From contig NC_088800.1 of the NCBI RefSeq assembly GCF_011386835.1, positions 84,322,981 through 84,386,980 on the forward strand: 64,000 nt of DNA, given 5' to 3'. Position 1 is the stretch's first letter, and every line of letters begins with the position of its first letter. Shown here piece by piece: positions 48,484-59,775 of this stretch. A model generated the notes under the pieces. That model had not been told where the DNA came from. It saw nothing but the letters and a program-made list of their open reading frames with translations, and ran no database searches. Position numbers and translations under genes: made by a program. The stretch comes from Chrysemys picta bellii. Taxonomy: Eukaryota > Chordata > Testudines > Emydidae.

Positions 48484-49141
48484 TTAGCGTTAATTACATG
48501 CCAAATAGATGCATCTCTAATGAGCTTGGGAGCTTCCCAACAAAGGCTTTTAACAGCCCAGCAATATTTAATGCACGTGTATCTTTACTAATTCTATCCA
48601 GTGCTTCACCCACCCTGTACTAATCCTCAGGTCTAAAACAACGTCATCCAGTGTTGTGTTGGATAGATTCTGAGGCATCAGTTCAGCTCCATGTGACTTA
48701 CTAGCTTAGGTTTCTGGTTTAGTTCATGTCCTGGTCATAAGCGGATCCCTCTTTAGAGACAGAGATCCAGAGACGAACTTAACCAGAACCCAAGAGCTCA
48801 GCGCCTCTGAAGCTGGGTGGAGTTTGGATTCAGAGCCGAACTCTGGGGATCAGGTTCTTCTTTGTAGAGAACACAGATTTGGAGTTGCATAGTAGGCTGG
48901 GGTGTGTGTACGCTACCCAGGGGGCACGACCAGTACCCAATCCTGCATTCCTTGCACACCCTAAACTCCCAGAGCAAGACCAGACTCATCATTCAAAGAA
49001 AGTGTGCAGTAAAAAATGGATATTAAAGCTGTCATCTGTTGCAGCCTGCAGATAGAATAGTGGTAAGGACAGGGCAAGAGAGCGAGATACATTTTGCAAT
49101 AACCTTAGCTAGTGCTTGATGAGAAAGACCATTGCTGAACC
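48484..49141 (-). repeat. Long inverted repeat, right arm
   Basis: 658 bp, the reverse complement of 45891-46558 apart from about four substitutions and the 10 bp absent here. Differences seen by eye include T/C in 'ggacatgaac', C/A in 'gttcggctctg', C/T in 'gcctactatgc' and A/T in 'ttgttttagacc' (this arm first). The outer border lies where 'gctgaacc' gives way to 'tgtccgtattta'. Confidence 0.95.
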
Positions 49142-52100
49142 TGTCCGTATTTAGGGTTTGTACGTGCTTCATCACACTTGTACAATTACTCTAAGGAGAG
49201 AGTTGACTTCACAATAAATTCACCTTGCTGCAGTACTTCTGGCACCAAGCCCTTTAGTCCAAGAGAGCTCACTCGCTTGAAACATTTTCTCCCAACTGAA
49301 ATATGGTACAAGAGAGCTGTTTTAAGCCTGAGGGCAGATTTCAAATTTTGTTTGGGTTTTTATTTACCACATTTAAAGGAAAAAACCCTCCGCAATTATA
49401 TAACTCAAAATCGGCCAGCGGGTTTGGCCAGTGTTGAGTTATATGAAAACAGCAGCAGACTGAGCTGAGCTGCAGTTTGGCAAACCAGTAACTTGAGAGG
49501 AACTTTGTGTTTTGATTTTGAAGGCCGGGGCCCAATCTGGAAAAAACACTTATCATCTTTTTTAAAATATCAGCCATTAAGTACTGGGATGTAAAGAACA
49601 TCCAACCATTAGTTGCTCAAACCAGTCTGATTGCTCAAAGGTTTCATGTGCTTTTTTGCTACGGGCAGGCTGTATACTAAGTCCTGCAGCCATTGCTCAC
49701 TTGAGAAATCTCACCGACATACAGAATAGGGCCAACAGGATCAGGGTCTCTGTAATCCTATTGCCCTGTGGTTTATCATATACATGTAACGACACCCCTG
49801 GGAGAGTCATCTTCTCTGGGGAGTGAACCCAGGAGCACTGGATCTAGTATCTGGGCAAAGGAACCGACCCATAACTCAAAGGCTGTAGCAGACTCACACT
49901 CTATATATGTGGATTAGTCACGGCAGTGGGACAGAGCCAAACTGCAGTGACTAGTCCACATACGGAGAGCTGCATGAGGCAGCTACATGGGTTACATCCA
50001 GAAAAACTGGTTGGAAAAATCTGCCTATTTACTTGTTACCTGACAGAGGCAATCAAAATTCTTGCTTTTGCTCTGAGTTACTGCCGTTCTCAAAAGGGTT
50101 TTGTTAAGAACTGCTGTAAAGAGCTATGCAAAGGAAACCCTCTGCAGTGCACAACAAGAAGCTACAAAACCCAGAAACTACACTGCACATTCTTGAGTGC
50201 CATCTACTATCACCTTGTCTATTAACCTATGTACAGACACGGAGCAGTCTTGTAACAAGGGTAACTCACTTCTAGAACTGGCCAGAGAAACGTTGATGGA
50301 ACCAGATTTCCAGTTCCAGCTAAATCCAAATGCTTTGAGAAATTGGGTCAGTTTCACTGGGAATTTCTTTTTTTTTTTTAAAGAAGTTCCAATAATGTCA
50401 AAACATCCCATTTAGCTATTGTCAGACCCAAACGTTTTGATTTTTCCGTTTTTATTTTGGATTATTTTAGATTAGAATGTCACACCAAGATTTTTTTAAA
50501 AGTCAAAATCAAAATGAAAGATTTCAAACAATCCAAAAGGATTTTTTTTTTTTAATTTTCAATTGAGGAGAATCTCAGATTTTTCAGGTTTTGCTCCAAT
50601 TCAGAATGGAGCCAAATTTTGAAATCTCAAAATCCTTCATGAAAAAGAGTTTCTATCCTCCACCCAGCTCTGTTTGCCTCCTCTTCAGGTCTAACCTGGA
50701 GGTGGAGCCACAATGCTGTCCCTTCTCCTCCGCCCCCTAGTCTGAGCTCTGCTCTAGCTCTGGCCCCAAAATCCAGATAGAACAAGCAGCAGCACGGAGC
50801 AAGGCCTTGCCCTCCTGCTCAGCCATTTAAGACCAGGGCACAGTCTAGCTCTCATCTTCTGGTGGGCGAGTGAACCAGTTCAGATTAGAAAAAGACCTAC
50901 AAAGCAATCTTGACATCCGGCTCTGGATTTCCACCCCCCAATGTTGGGTGGTGTTTGAATGCTATGTTATTTCTGACCTGAACAGAGATTGGGCCAGGAA
51001 CAGTATTCCGCTCTGGATTCCCCATGTTGTCAGCGAGGGTAGGAGGCTCTGACTCAAAGGATGTGAGATCTGTCCATGAAGAAAACTGACCAAGGAAAGG
51101 GCCCATGTTTATTCAAACTGAGCCAAAGACAGATGAGTGGTCAGTGCCAGTGCTAGCCCATTGGGGGCCCTAAGCAGGAATATTTCCCCCCCGTAAAGCA
51201 CATACTAATAATTAATGGGCAGCCCCTTAAGCTGCTTGGGGCCCTAAGCAATTGCTTAGTCTGTTTATGCCTAGCACCGGCTCTGTGAGTGGTTCTGATA
51301 CAGCTGACGTTATATTTGATCCACCTTCTAACTACCTTCAAACACCAGGGTGGGACAAACCGATATCTGTGCTCACTTTGTCAGTGCCGGGCACATCATG
51401 TAGTCTATCCTGTGGAATATTTATCTATTTTAGGCTTTTCTCTTGCCACCTATCACCCGCAGTGCCTGAGCACTATCAGACATGAGGTCACACAGAAGGA
51501 ATCCAGAGAAAAAACTACCTGAGATAAAACAAATATGAAGAGAGACCTCATGGGACCGCAAGTCGGTCTTCAGGTATCCAAGAGACATCAAAATACAATA
51601 GACGGCCTGGGGCCACATCTTTAGGCTGGTGTAAATCAGAGTAGCTGCATTGAGCTCAATCGGATCTACACCCTCTGCGCACACGGTCCACTTAAAACAT
51701 CTGCATAAGGAAAAGCTCCAGAGGTTGAAAACCCCGATCTGAAAGAAGAAACCAATTCTGAATAAGAATAATATCCAGGTTCAGGGGATGGCTTTGAAAA
51801 GCCCTGTCCATCGGTGAGCCATTTGTGTACCTGAAAATAATGGCTCTCTAAACCGCCTGGAATGACAGTACATTATTTTAACTATGACTTCAATGGCCCG
51901 AGGCTAAAAATAAATCAACTGCAGCACAGAGAATTTTAGAGTGTAAGTTACTGACTTTGCTCTCGTTTTACCTCTTTGCTTAATCATTATGACAAAAGGC
52001 CATAAACTCTGAGACTGAGGAAAACGGAAAGAGAACAGTCCTGGATTCCCCTCTCTTGCGATGGAGTAAATCAAGAGCGGTCAGTGGAGTTGCAGCGGTG

Positions 52101-52607
52101 CAAAACTGGTGAAAGTGGGAGGAGACTTAGGCTCTGCAAATTTTGAATGAGGTTCCAAACATGAAAGTGTTTCACGAATATCAATGGGCCAGATTCTCAG
52201 CAGTTGCAAACTGACATACGTCCATCTGCAAAGGAGCATTACCGGTTTATACCAGTGGAGGATCTGGCACATAAAGTACAATTAAAACAAGAGAGACTCT
52301 CCTGGCTCAGAATCTGCAGCTGTTTGGAACAGCATTAATTTGAATCACCACAATCAAATTAGCTCCAAGACTCCGCTATAGACAGCACATCAGCGGCCGG
52401 TGCCGTTAATAATTGTGTTAGAGGGAGCTGTCTGGTGGGATTCATTCCTGGCAATGAGAAAAATAAGTCTGCTGATGCCAAGTAGGAGTTAAAGACCATC
52501 GCACGACAGCAGCAATTTGAATATCTTTGTCAGGAAACATCACTCTTGACCTCCTAAGAGGGACCTGGGAAGTTCTGAATTACCCAGCATGGTATATGGG
52601 GTTTAGC
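49142..52607. other. Flanking DNA, no gene seen
   Basis: AT-rich pieces with T runs (50369-50380, 50541-50552). Module copies lie at 51600-51680 ('ctggtgtaaatcagagtag') and 52183-52275 ('gggccagattctcagcagtt'). No exon is recognised. Confidence 0.35.
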
Positions 52608-52700
52608 ATCATAGACCCGTAGGACTGGAAGGGATGTCGAGAGGTCATCTAGTCCAGTCCCATCTGACTAAGAGGAATAGAACAGTATTGCAGCAGGGGA
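52608..52700 (-). mobile_element. CR1 LINE 3' tail, reverse orientation
   Basis: 'catcatagacccgtaggac', 'tggaagggatgtcgagaggt' and 'catctagtccagtccc' are a CR1 3' end read backwards. It is a short fragment with no coding part. Confidence 0.8.
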
Positions 52701-53349
52701 TGGAACGCTGGAAAAACATCCTGAGAGCGGCTCCATTCGTGTTTGAACTGATCTCCAAAGAGAAGTGATGGAAACGCCCCTCTTTTTCTTAGAACAACTG
52801 AATTAAGATCTGACCGGACAACTCAGTAGAAAAATCTGCTGCAGAGAAGAATCCTGCATTTCCAGGGACAGAGAGAGAGAGAAAAAGAGAGATGAACAGA
52901 TCGGCCAGGCCAGTGACTCTGATTCTACACACTGTCACCCCCGCGGAAGGTCTGGGATACGGACAGGAAGCCAAACCCCTTCTTTGCCAGTAGAGGCCAA
53001 TTCAGCATCTGTCAACCACATTGCTACATCCCACTTCATACCAGATTCAAACTGAGGTCACTACAGCCTGCCAACCCTGCAGTTGCTATGGGACATACTA
53101 CATTTCAGCTCTAGTCCTGTGCTGTTGGATAGGGTTGCTGTGCGTTGCTAAAGAACTTCCACTTTACACTCCAAAGATAGTTGCAGTTCAGTGGTGGGTG
53201 TCGTTTGGATAATAGTTAAGGTCTGTGAAGTGTTTTGGGAGGAAAGGCGCTGGATAATCTAAGATTATTTCTTTATTAATTATTATTATTATTACCTTAT
53301 CTGATCTGTGATCCGTATTTACCAGGTCAATTACGCGCTAATGGTGACC
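52701..53349. other. Flanking DNA with short simple repeats
   Basis: A GA-rich run at 52868-52892 and an (ATT)n run at 53275-53295. Nothing else is recognised. Confidence 0.4.
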
Positions 53350-53555
53350 AATGTAATCCCATTGGCCACGGTACCTGGCCAATGGGAGCTGCGGAGCCGG
53401 TGCTGGGTGGCAGGGGCAGCATGCACAGATTCACGGAACACCCCTTGCCTAGGGGCACATCGGCAAGCCGGTGCTCACAGCTCCAGCGCCCCCCTTAGCC
53501 CGCGGCCCTGGGCTGCAGCCCATAAAGCCCCTGCATTAATCCGGCTCTGAATGTA
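53350..53555. repeat. GC-rich dispersed repeat fragment
   Basis: 'cccattggccacggtacc', 'ggccaatgggagctgcgg', and 'agcccctgcattaatccggc' recall a GC-rich repeat common in turtle DNA. ATTGGCC and its mirror GGCCAAT lie close together near the left end. Ends and class are uncertain. Confidence 0.4.
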
Positions 53556-53734
53556 AAAGCTCCCTATAACCAGTCACAGGCCAGCTTGCACATGTCAACA
53601 AGTCTGAGTTATTGGCTCTCCTGGATTATTCTTTTCAACTGGCCCATCCCTTCCGTGGTCTATATGAAATTATCCAACAATGTGCATGGGCTGCCAAACC
53701 TCAGTCATTTGCAATGTCTGACAGACAGAATGAT

Positions 53735-53965
53735 CTAGTGGACTAGAATATGGGAGTAGGATCCAAGAACTCCTGATTTCTAATGCTGCCTCTGACGCTT
53801 TGAGTGGCTTTGTGAATGTAGGCAAGTCGCGTAATCTTTCTGGGCCTCAGTTTCTCCATCTGTAAAATGTGTCTGGTACATCTTTCATAGGAGGGCAAGG
53901 ATGTGGGAACTAATAAAGTTTTACAAAAGGCTTTGAGATCCACACATAAGTCACCATATAAGTGC
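53735..53965 (+). repeat. MIR / CORE-SINE copy
   Basis: 'ccaagaactcctgatttcta', 'gtaggcaagtcgcgtaatct', 'gggcctcagtttctccatct', 'gtaaaatgtgtctggtac' and the tail 'aaggctttgagatcc' follow MIR order in sense orientation. It is nearly full length and the best preserved sense copy in the window. Confidence 0.8.
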
Positions 53966-55799
53966 AAAGGACTGTCCTTAGCGAAACAATCAACAGTTTT
54001 GTTGATGCAGCTACATGAGAACACACGCGCCAGATCCCCAGCTGGTGTGAATCGGCAGAGCTGCATTGGCGTCAATAGCACTGCACCAATGTATACAGGC
54101 CGCAGCTCCATCCCATCCGTCTGCTCCCCTTTGCTCTGAAACGAGCGCAATTGTGTGTCAAGCGAAGAATTTTACATGTTTCCATCTTTTTAACAAGAAT
54201 CTTTAAACAAAAAGTCTCAGGGCTTGGCTGGCTGCATGAAGAAGTCTACACAACATCTGAGTGCCCAGCATTAATGCGCTACAGAAGAGGGTTTCATTTT
54301 TATTTGGAGATAATCCAGCCAAATTCTCACTGGGCAAGACTGAGAGGTAGGGGAAGGTCTGGGCTCATGAAATGCAAAATCTGGCACAGAGCCCAGCAAT
54401 AAAAAAAAAAGTAATCGAACAAACAAGGTTGAAAAAATTCTCTCTAGCTCTGACATGGAAAGAAAAACCCATGGTTCAAAGAATCTTCCCCTGCCAGTCA
54501 GCGGGTTCCCAAATGTCATGTTGTTGTCGATTTGTTTGGCCTTTGGAAGCAGAAAAAAAAGTGATGTTGAGGGAAAAAAATAAACCACCAGATTAAATAT
54601 TAAGAGTGGCAGGCTCCTTCGCCCCCTGCCCACAACGAAATGCGGCTCTCTTGCTTAGGGGCGTAAAGAAATGCCAGTGCTTGACTTGAGAAACCCAAAT
54701 TTCAGCTACACTGTTTCCGTTCACCAGATTGTCAGAAACACGTCGCTTACTAAACCCTGCCAAGTAGAACGCTGGCAGCCAGAAAGAACTTCCATTCCAT
54801 CTGAAACAGACCCTGGCTTTTCTCCCTAGGAATTACCCTTCCCTGTCCCCGTGGGACCATTGTCCTCTCTGCAATCCCCAGAGAATAGGCTACAGAACCT
54901 ACAACAGTGTGAACACCACCATCCCCTGCCCTCTCACGGCATCCTGGCTCGCATCAATTCCCCTCCTCCACCCTAAGGGTTTGTCCAAAATCCAGTTCTT
55001 GATGTTACCTTGGCAGGAGCCCATTGCATGAGAAGTAGTAACCGAAAGGCTACAGCTGGCCCTTAAAAGGACACTCAAGATAAAAACGGTTGGGTGAATT
55101 CCCTGCCATGCTGCATCCTAAGCCTTCCCGTTGGGATCGGTGGGACTGGATGAGGGACCCAGTCTCAATCCAGTATTTGATCGCCTGTTTTATAGTCCTT
55201 CTCTCCGGACCTGATGCAAATACTTCCAAGCTCCGTGTTTGCTGCCATGATTGCAGCCAGTGGGACTAATCAAGACGGCAAGAGACGCACCGGCTCTTGC
55301 TACCAAGGTATCATGAGTTAAGTGGGGGCCCAATCTTGCAAACACTGAATTCAGTGCAAGCTTGGCCATTCGCTGCAATGGAAGCAGGATCAGACCTTCC
55401 TTCCATCACGACTCCTGCTGTTGGTTTACATGCTGCACTACAGAGCACCGGGTGTGATAACCGGGCCCACAAACGCACCCTACTTGTAAGCTTCACTCTT
55501 TAAACTATGTGAAAGTTCATCAGAGGACACAATAACCCATCAAAGGTTAATAAGCAAAGGTACGAAAAGGAGACAGAATGACTCTATTCATCTAAACAAA
55601 AACGCTTGTGTCTCCAGTCCCGCGGCGGGGCGTGGAGGCTCGGGGCTTTCCCTCCTTCCCCGCAAGCCAGCGCAGCAGCTCCAGCCCCGTGGGGGGGCGC
55701 CGACATTCAGGGCTTCTCGCCCAGCAATGGGGTGAGCTGGCGCTCATGGCTCTCGCCCTCCAGGGGGCACTGTGGGCCTGATTAAATTAACCACGGGAC
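53966..55799. other. Flanking DNA, no gene seen
   Basis: A module copy lies at 54028-54115 ('cgccagatccccagctggtg'). A GC-rich piece with several CG dinucleotides at about 55615-55740 is too short and isolated to call a promoter. No exon is recognised. Confidence 0.35.
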
Positions 55800-56013
55800 A
55801 GGGTCTGGCCCGTGTGCCCACCCCTGCCCTACACGTAAGAGCTGGAGGGGGGGCACGCCAGTTGCTTCCCGGGAGCCACGCGGAGCAGAGGCGAGCAGGA
55901 AGCCTGTCAGCCCTGCTGCACGGCACTGCCAACCGGACAGTCAACGGCCCGGTCACCAGGGTCCCTTTTCAACCAAGTGTTCCCATCGAAAACCAGACAT
56001 CTGGTCACCCTAG
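55800..56013 (-). mobile_element. GC-rich hAT-like element, right part
   Basis: The right end 'gacatctggtcaccctag' is the same terminal sequence as in the MITE family at 1818, but the interior ('cggcccggtcaccagggtcc', 'ttttcaaccaagtgttccc') is different and GC-rich, as in a second turtle family that I recall with the same ends. The left terminus is not identifiable, so this copy is truncated or the border is obscured. Confidence 0.5.
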
Positions 56014-57857
56014 CAAGCCAGGCCTAATTGGTGTACAAAATAGTGAGGAGACAGGCTATTCCAGCCACCATTCCCTTTATGGGTCCTTAAAGAAGGAGGC
56101 TTGAGGGGAGAAGACAGAAGAACAGATGGAGGCTACTGGAGTGAGCTTCATCAACATGGCTGCCACGCCCTCCTCTCTTGGTACCCTTGGCCTTCGTCAC
56201 CCTGATCCTGAGCGATGTCCTGACCTGACCGAGTTAAAGGGAGGGACCCAGATGACATTGCCACCCCTACCGGCTCCAAAACACCACCAGGGATGAAATA
56301 GGATTGGACTTTAACAGCTGCAGCCATATGTACCGACTCAATGGGCGCTCCGGGGCCGGAGCACCCTCGGAAAAAAACAGTGGGTGCTCAGCGCTCACTG
56401 GCAGCCCCGTGGATCAGTGCTCCCGCAGTGCCTCCAGCTGTTCAGCGGCGTGCAGGAGACACTGGGGGGGAAGGGGAGGAGCGGGGGCAGGAAGAGGCGG
56501 GGTAGGGTGCGGGTTTGGGGGAAGGAGTGGAATAGGGACAGGGCCTGGGGTGGAGTGGGAATCGAGCACCCCCCAGGACCTGAGGAAGGCGACGCTTGTG
56601 GCAGCAGCCGCAACAGCTCAACCCATCTCACCTAACTTCTTTTCTGTTCCCCAAAAGGACCGTTATCGGCATCTTTGATACCAGCGACGAGACTGCCGAA
56701 TAAGGGTGGGTTTCCTTCTAAAGCTCTCTGCAGCCAATGGGACAGGGAACAAGGGATGCGATCACGACAGCCTGACATAATGCTTTACATTTCCAGGGCT
56801 GTAACTGTTTTTCCTTCTTTTCTGTGTCTTTAATCAAAGGTTAAAAGGATTTTTAATAGCGTGTTTGCCAGGGTACTAAGCAGACTGTATACCAAACCCC
56901 AAACCTTGTTTAACGCTGTTTATTGTTGGACAGTAACGGGGTTATGTGAACACCTTAGGCCCCGTTATTCCATCAAACTTAATTCAAAATACCCTTCAAC
57001 CTGCCAGGGTCTGAATGGGGGACACCGTGACACAGATCCAAAGAGCGGGACCCAGAAAAAAATCATCCAGGCAGGAAAGTGAAAATGCCCTGGGATTCCT
57101 TCTGTCAGTGCAAATAACTCTCCCTAGAGCCTCAACTTAACGATTCTTTGCATTTTATGTCAGTCATTTTCAGCAATAAAAATAAAGCAGGAAGAGGGCA
57201 TCAAATGTGTGTTTGGAATATAAGTAACCTGGGGACACAAATGAGTGACCTCTGAAAATGAGATGCCTGTGGAGAGGCATGTACTACACTCAGCGTGGAC
57301 AGTGAAACTAGACCAGATGGTCTCGGATCAGTGTCACTTCCTGCTTCTCAGGGAGGATCACAAGGCTGCAGCTGTAACTTCATAACCACCCATCGTGCTT
57401 GGGTGGAGCAATTCCAGCCTTCTACCGATCACACCAGCTGATCTGGCCCTTCATGGTCACCCCTTTCAGGGCATGCTGAATACTTCCTGCAAGGTGCCTT
57501 CCATGGGAATTAAGGGCCACCTAACAAGATTGTGCCCATATATGTCATTCCACTTTGTGGTTCAGATATTGGTTTCTATGAGCTGACGTGATTGCCCCAC
57601 TGCTCAACAGGGGAACAGCCCCTGAGGATCCAATCGGCATTCAGTTCCTTTGATGTTTCCAATGGTCGGAAGGAATTTCACACCTTTTTTGAGGTGCCAC
57701 TCGGCTCCAGGGAATGCCACAGCTTGTGGGAGGGGTGCTTAGAGGCAGAGCTAATTGGCTTACACACTTTTGGGCCGTGTAAAAATAATATGTACAGTTC
57801 TGATGATAAGCTAGGCTAAACCGAGTGGCCCCAGAGAACAGCTGCTCTGAGGAGGAC
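56014..57857. other. Flanking DNA, no gene seen
   Basis: A G-rich stretch at 56460-56560 carries open frames on several strands without domains. Nothing else is recognised. Confidence 0.35.
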
Positions 57858-58080
57858 GATGGTTTTGTGATTAAGGCACTGCACTGGCACTTGAGAGATC
57901 TGAATTTTATTCCCAGATCTGCCACAGACAACCTGTGTGACCTTGGACAAATCACTTCATCTCTCCATATAAAATGGGGACAGTCCTACTGAGCTATCTC
58001 CTGGAGTTGCGAGGACAGAATAAGTGAGGCGGAGAGATTTGGAGCCATATTAGTGGGGGAGGAGAGCGATATCTGTTCCT
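57858..58080 (+). repeat. MIR / CORE-SINE copy with head
   Basis: 'ttgtgattaaggcactgcac' (A-box side), 'cagatctgccacagacaacc', 'gtgtgaccttggacaaatca' and 'tataaaatggggacagtcct' are in MIR order, sense orientation. Confidence 0.8.
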
Positions 58081-58684
58081 CTTGTCTAGTCCAATCTGAA
58101 TTCTGTGAAAACCCTCAGACTGCAAAAAGTTCTGTCATTAAGAACAGCTAGTGAACACATAATGAATCAGGTAATGAACTTAATGAGATAATACCCTAAT
58201 TCCCCTGAATAGTCAAATGCTTCATGCGAACTCTTAAATTACAGCTGTTGAAATTAATGGTAAAGCAATTCGCAGGTAGTCTAGAATTAGACTTATGAGA
58301 ATTGAATGCCCAGAGCTATATGTAACTAATAAAATCTGACAGGAATGGCAATCTGTGGAAAGCAAAGAAAGAAAGAACCTGGGTTTTCTTCTGTCCCCTC
58401 TGTGTGATGTTTGGTAAACATGGTGCTCTGTACTGTGAGTGGGTATTTGGGGCTATAATTTCCAATGTCATTTCACAGCAAATTCTCATGTTTTAGCACA
58501 TTTGTTATATATGGTGGAAATTCTGAAAAAGCCGGATTATTTAACAAGTGGGAAATTGTCGTCTCTTATAGCTACCTTTGGGTAATTAGCTATAGTATGG
58601 CATATTGTCAAAACCAATATTACATCATTTACTCAAAAGGAAAAATATTGGTAGTTACTACAAAACATGGCACTATCCAGGGTA

Positions 58685-58870
58685 TAGGGCACTAAACTTA
58701 GACTCGATTGATCTGGATTCTATTCCTGGCTCTGCTGCTGACCTTGGGTAAGTCATTTCACCTCTTTTTGCTTCTGCTTCCCCTGACACCCTATGTTTGT
58801 CTTGTATATTTAGCTTGTAACCTCTCTGGGCCAAGGACTGTCTCTCACTATATGTTTGTACTAGGCCTGC
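58685..58870 (+). repeat. MIR-related SINE
   Basis: 'attcctggctctgctgctga', 'ccttgggtaagtcatttcac' and the tail 'ctgggccaaggactgtctct' match a MIR with the longer reptilian tail, in sense orientation. Confidence 0.75.
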
Positions 58871-59609
58871 TCAAAAATGTTCGGTCAAAACTGCTTTTTC
58901 AATGGAAAATTGGGCTTGTGACTACATGAAATTTTTCCATGGAAAGTGTCTGCTTTCTGCAGAAACTGTTGACTTTCCAGCCAAAAAGCAAACACCCAAA
59001 GCCCAAAAAGTTTCCTGTAAATTGATGGCATGCCATTTGTGACGACCTCTGTTCCAGGACTGGTGTGTATCATGTAAACAAACAAGTTACACTAAGAAAA
59101 CACCCAGTCTCTATGTCACTGGTTTTAACTCAAGTGGGAAAGTGACTTGCAAACCTTGACATGCCCTACCATTTGGAAGAGGGCTGACACTATTATAAGA
59201 TCCTGTATACAATGAAAGCCTTCGATAAGGATTAATTTGTGTATCAAACCCACATACACACACACCTTGGTTTTTGGCTCAGTTGTTACATTTGGATCCA
59301 CAACACCGTGAACTTTCCACATGCGGAGAAGCAAAATCTTCAGCTTGCAAGGGAAAAGCAAGTTCGACTGGGTATTTTAATACCACGGCTGATCAGTCAA
59401 CAATAATTGGTTCTACTGTGAACATAATTCCCACAAGCAGTAACATTCTTTACCCACAGCTAAGGGGCACTGAGGAATGTATGAAATTCTTTCCTACCTT
59501 TGAAAACATCAAACACCAAAAATAAATTAATCCCAGCCTGATCCTTAGGGCCGAATGACTTGTTGACAAATACTAGCAAGGGGCAAACTCAACAGCACTA
59601 GTGGGATGT
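58871..59609. other. Flanking DNA, no gene seen
   Basis: Nothing recognised. AT-rich with short open frames lacking domains. Confidence 0.35.
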
Positions 59610-59775
59610 CATTGATTATTATAGTCAATAGCAGCCCGTAAGTACTGTAGAAACACATGGTGAAAGATAGTCTCTGCCCCAAAGAACTTACAGTCCAAGT
59701 ATGAGACAACAGGTGGCTACAGACAGACTGACGGGGGAGTACAAAGAAACAATGAGACAATATTGGTCCACGTGA
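59610..59775 (-). repeat. MIR-related SINE tail, reverse orientation
   Basis: 'gtctctgccccaaagaactt' and 'acagtccaagtatgagacaa' match the tail of the SINE at 19945-20220; the core is missing or replaced. Confidence 0.55.

Noticed and set aside
46050..48992. The same 64-codon frame, starting MMSLVLLWEFRVC, in both arms of the inverted repeat
   Set aside because: It is shared only because the DNA is duplicated. The differences between arms change amino acids as readily as not, there is no domain, and no splice or promoter signal supports it.
55615..55740. Short CG-rich patch as a promoter
   Set aside because: It is barely 120 bp, has no adjacent exon and lies beside a GC-rich transposon fragment that probably explains the composition.
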